Program-made: the position numbers and the translations under genes
Origin: Melanocharis versteri
Lineage: Eukaryota; Chordata; Aves; Passeriformes; Melanocharitidae
Direction: 5' to 3'
Assembly (NCBI GenBank): GCA_013397845.1
Contig: VZTG01006404.1
Location: 399,886-463,885, forward strand
Length of the DNA: 64,000 nucleotides
Notes under the pieces: model-generated
What the model was told of the DNA's origin: nothing
What the model saw: the letters and a program-made list of their open reading frames with translations, nothing else
The model's database searches: none
Part shown: positions 61,561 through 64,000 of the stretch, piece after piece
How positions within the stretch are numbered: position 1 is the stretch's first letter
Layout of the letters: the number at the start of each line of letters is the position of its first letter

Positions 61561-64000
61561 TTTGTGTGCATTTGGGTTTTTTTGTAAGGAATTGGATGGA
61601 TGGTGCTGTGGTCTAAAGCACGTCCCAGAATTACACTTTTTTTCCCCCTCTCTTTTCCCCTTTTGTCCCATCACATCCCACCCCCCAAGGAAAAAGACTA
61701 GACAGTCTTTCACCTTCTCTTTCTCTTTTCACCTACAAATCAAAACAAGAATATATATTGCTAAGAATTTGCCATGTTGTCTAGTTTTACATGAACTTTG
61801 CACCTCAGCCCCTGTTCTCTTGAATATTGCTTGTGGGCTTTACTGTGAATTCTAGATTCGCTCTTCACTTACTATAGGGTTTTCCTGTGACCAACTTTAA
61901 AAGTTTGATGACAAAAGTGGAAAGAAGCAAGGATATGAAGAAGGCTCATGCCTGTCACCAAATATTAGTGTCAAAGGCCTGTCACAAGTGAAAATACTTT
62001 AATCTTAGCTAAATTAAATAACAAAATATTTTCAGGATAAGTGAGGAAGTAATAAGCATTAGTTTCAGGAGCTTAAAATATCATGTGGGTTACTCTGTGA
62101 ATCACAAATATGTGATAAAACAAAGTAAGAGCTGGCTCTGGTAAGACTTCTGTCAGAGAGGGCCATGGTGCACACTTCTGTGTGGGATGGTTACAGGATG
62201 TGTATCCCATCACTTCAAGACCACTGATACTCAGTTGAATCAAAATATGTTCCGATTTTAATGGCAAAAAGGAAAAATCCCAAATAAGCCAAGGGCTGAA
62301 TTCTCTTTTTTTTTTGATGGTTACGCAGCTATGAATGTGCAAACCATATTGGTTAACATCAGTGTTGACTGACAGCTCTCCATTAATACTCGCCTGTATC
62401 AGATGCTTTCAGATGATTCCTCCATAAAAAGTGCAAATCCCAGACAATCTCCTAGAAATGAGACTAGACAGATTTTCAAAGGTGATGAAGAAAGCTGTTT
62501 GCAAGCACTGGCAATATTGCTGAATTTTTAGTTTAAACTCTGAACTTAGGTGTAATAAAATTTCAAGCAAACCCCACATGACAGTGGAGCAGAACTGATA
62601 AGACTTAGAATAAAAATGGGTGTATTTCTTTTCATTCTGTCTCTGAGAATGGAATTGGGAGATACCATTTAGGAAGTGTGTACAAGGCTGGACACTGTTT
62701 GCAGTCCATCCCCTAGTACTCACCCAGATAGGGCTTTTTAGTTTGTATTTATTGGCCTGTTACACATGAATTTCTCCAGTCCCGTTCTAAGGCTCTTGGT
62801 GCACCTACAGCTTACCATTGTCACTTTTATTCAGTAATATACATAACTAAGAAGGACGCAAAGATAAAAGTCAGATGTACATACCCAGAAACAACACAAG
62901 AAAAACATTACTTTTCTACTAGTATTTATAAATTTTGCATGTCCAATAGCTGTTATTTTGCTATTTATATTCAAACATTTGATCTAGAGTGGGTTTTACA
63001 GTCAAATAGCACTCATTATAATAGACATTCAGCATCAAAGACTCGAGAAGTGTCCTCTGCATATGTGCTGCAGGCACATTGCTGGCAGTGTAATTTATGG
63101 GGGTTACCAAAACACCTTAACACCTGAGCATCTTACAATCATTGATGAATTTGTAATCATATTCCTAAAGGGAAGAGATTAAGTTGCAATTCCACGTTTC
63201 AAAGAAAAGTTATTGAAAATTCAGAAAAATTTAACAACTTACCAAGATCCTGTAGGGAATCCTGGGGAGCCTTTGTCTCTTGAGTCCTGTTCTGGTGTCA
63301 CAATTCACCTCCCTGACAACCTGAGCCTGCAGTGACTGGCAGAGGAACAGACCCTCACCTAGATCTTTGGTACTGGATCACTGTAAAATCAAAGACTGCA
63401 GGTACAAAATTACTATTTGTTTTACCTAGATTTTGACTGGCTTGAAACAAATCTGTAATGAAGGAGCTGCAAGAAAGCCTGTAAGTAATATATGTATATA
63501 TTTTTTTTTTTAGAGCTTTCCCAAAAGGTAGGAAAAATAAAAGGATTAAACAGGTAACTATCTATATTTGCAGGTAGGCTCAACAGTGCATGATGAACAT
63601 CAGAAGTTGGGGTACATGATGGATGTCAGCTAAACAGCTTTTGTTTCCTGAGTTGTCATTTTGTGACTGTTCCATTTCATAACTTATTGCACTGTATCCT
63701 GAATTACGAGATGCTGTTTAACAGCTTGTCACAATAAAAAAATATGACAGATTCATCATTATACAGGTGTGCATCCAAAACTGTCACCAGTTGTAATTGT
63801 GTCATTATTCTCCTTTTTGTAAAATTTAAGTGCACTTGGAATATGAAATAACTTTGTCTATTGACCCATTTTTGACTTGTGTTCCCATAGATTTCAGCTA
63901 AAGTTGCTTGAGCATAAAAACTGGTGTGTAACATAATTTTGGTTCATTTCCATTTAGGCAGGTTCTAAATACACAGAAAATAAATGATAAATTATCTTTG
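61561..64000. other. DNA at the right edge, no gene seen
   Basis: 2.4 kb, AT-rich, no recognised exon or repeat family; a T-rich tract lies near 63500. Confidence 0.45.

Overview
The window is vertebrate genomic DNA, most likely from a bird. It holds CR1 retroposon copies of avian/reptilian type. It also holds an intact transthyretin gene whose mature N-terminus has the longer form typical of birds, next to desmoglein-2, which is the conserved DSG2-TTR neighbourhood. Every gene found is on the minus strand, so transcription runs from high to low coordinates. Exons were placed by translating the minus strand and requiring splice sites, phase continuity and family resemblance.

Layout in the direction of transcription: (1) 64.0-55.8 kb, upstream non-coding DNA with several CR1 fragments. 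(2) 55.8-54.9 kb, a GC-rich region with a 59-bp minisatellite that includes an undetermined base, then the first coding exon of DSG2. (3) 55.07-33.71 kb, the complete DSG2 coding sequence: 15 exons, all phases compatible, 3438 nt, 1145 residues. It has signal and propeptide, furin-type site, cadherin repeats, membrane segment, catenin-binding segment and desmoglein repeats. (4) 33.7-32.0 kb, probable DSG2 3' UTR. (5) 32.0-11.9 kb, about 20 kb of intergenic DNA with one CR1, a CpG-rich block at 25.0-25.6 kb, a roughly 240-bp direct duplication and a 51-bp inverted duplication. (6) 11.74-4.17 kb, an intact four-exon TTR gene (150 residues) with a liver-type promoter recognisable by its HNF-3-like box and TATA box. 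(7) 1.94 kb to the left edge, a second TTR-like gene in the same orientation. Its signal-peptide exon and second exon are visible; the rest lies outside the window.

The main point is the tandem, head-to-tail TTR pair. The downstream copy has its own TATA box, an open reading frame and good splice sites, so it looks functional as far as it can be seen. It has diverged: its exon 2 is 9 nt shorter, giving a mammal-like N-terminus, and the usual Cys10 is His. Other points of interest are an orphan splice-flanked open exon inside TTR intron 2, a probable GC-AG intron in DSG2, and the minisatellite immediately upstream of DSG2. TTR makes the secreted thyroid-hormone and retinol-binding-protein carrier; DSG2 makes a desmosomal adhesion protein. 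They are neighbours by synteny and no functional link is implied.
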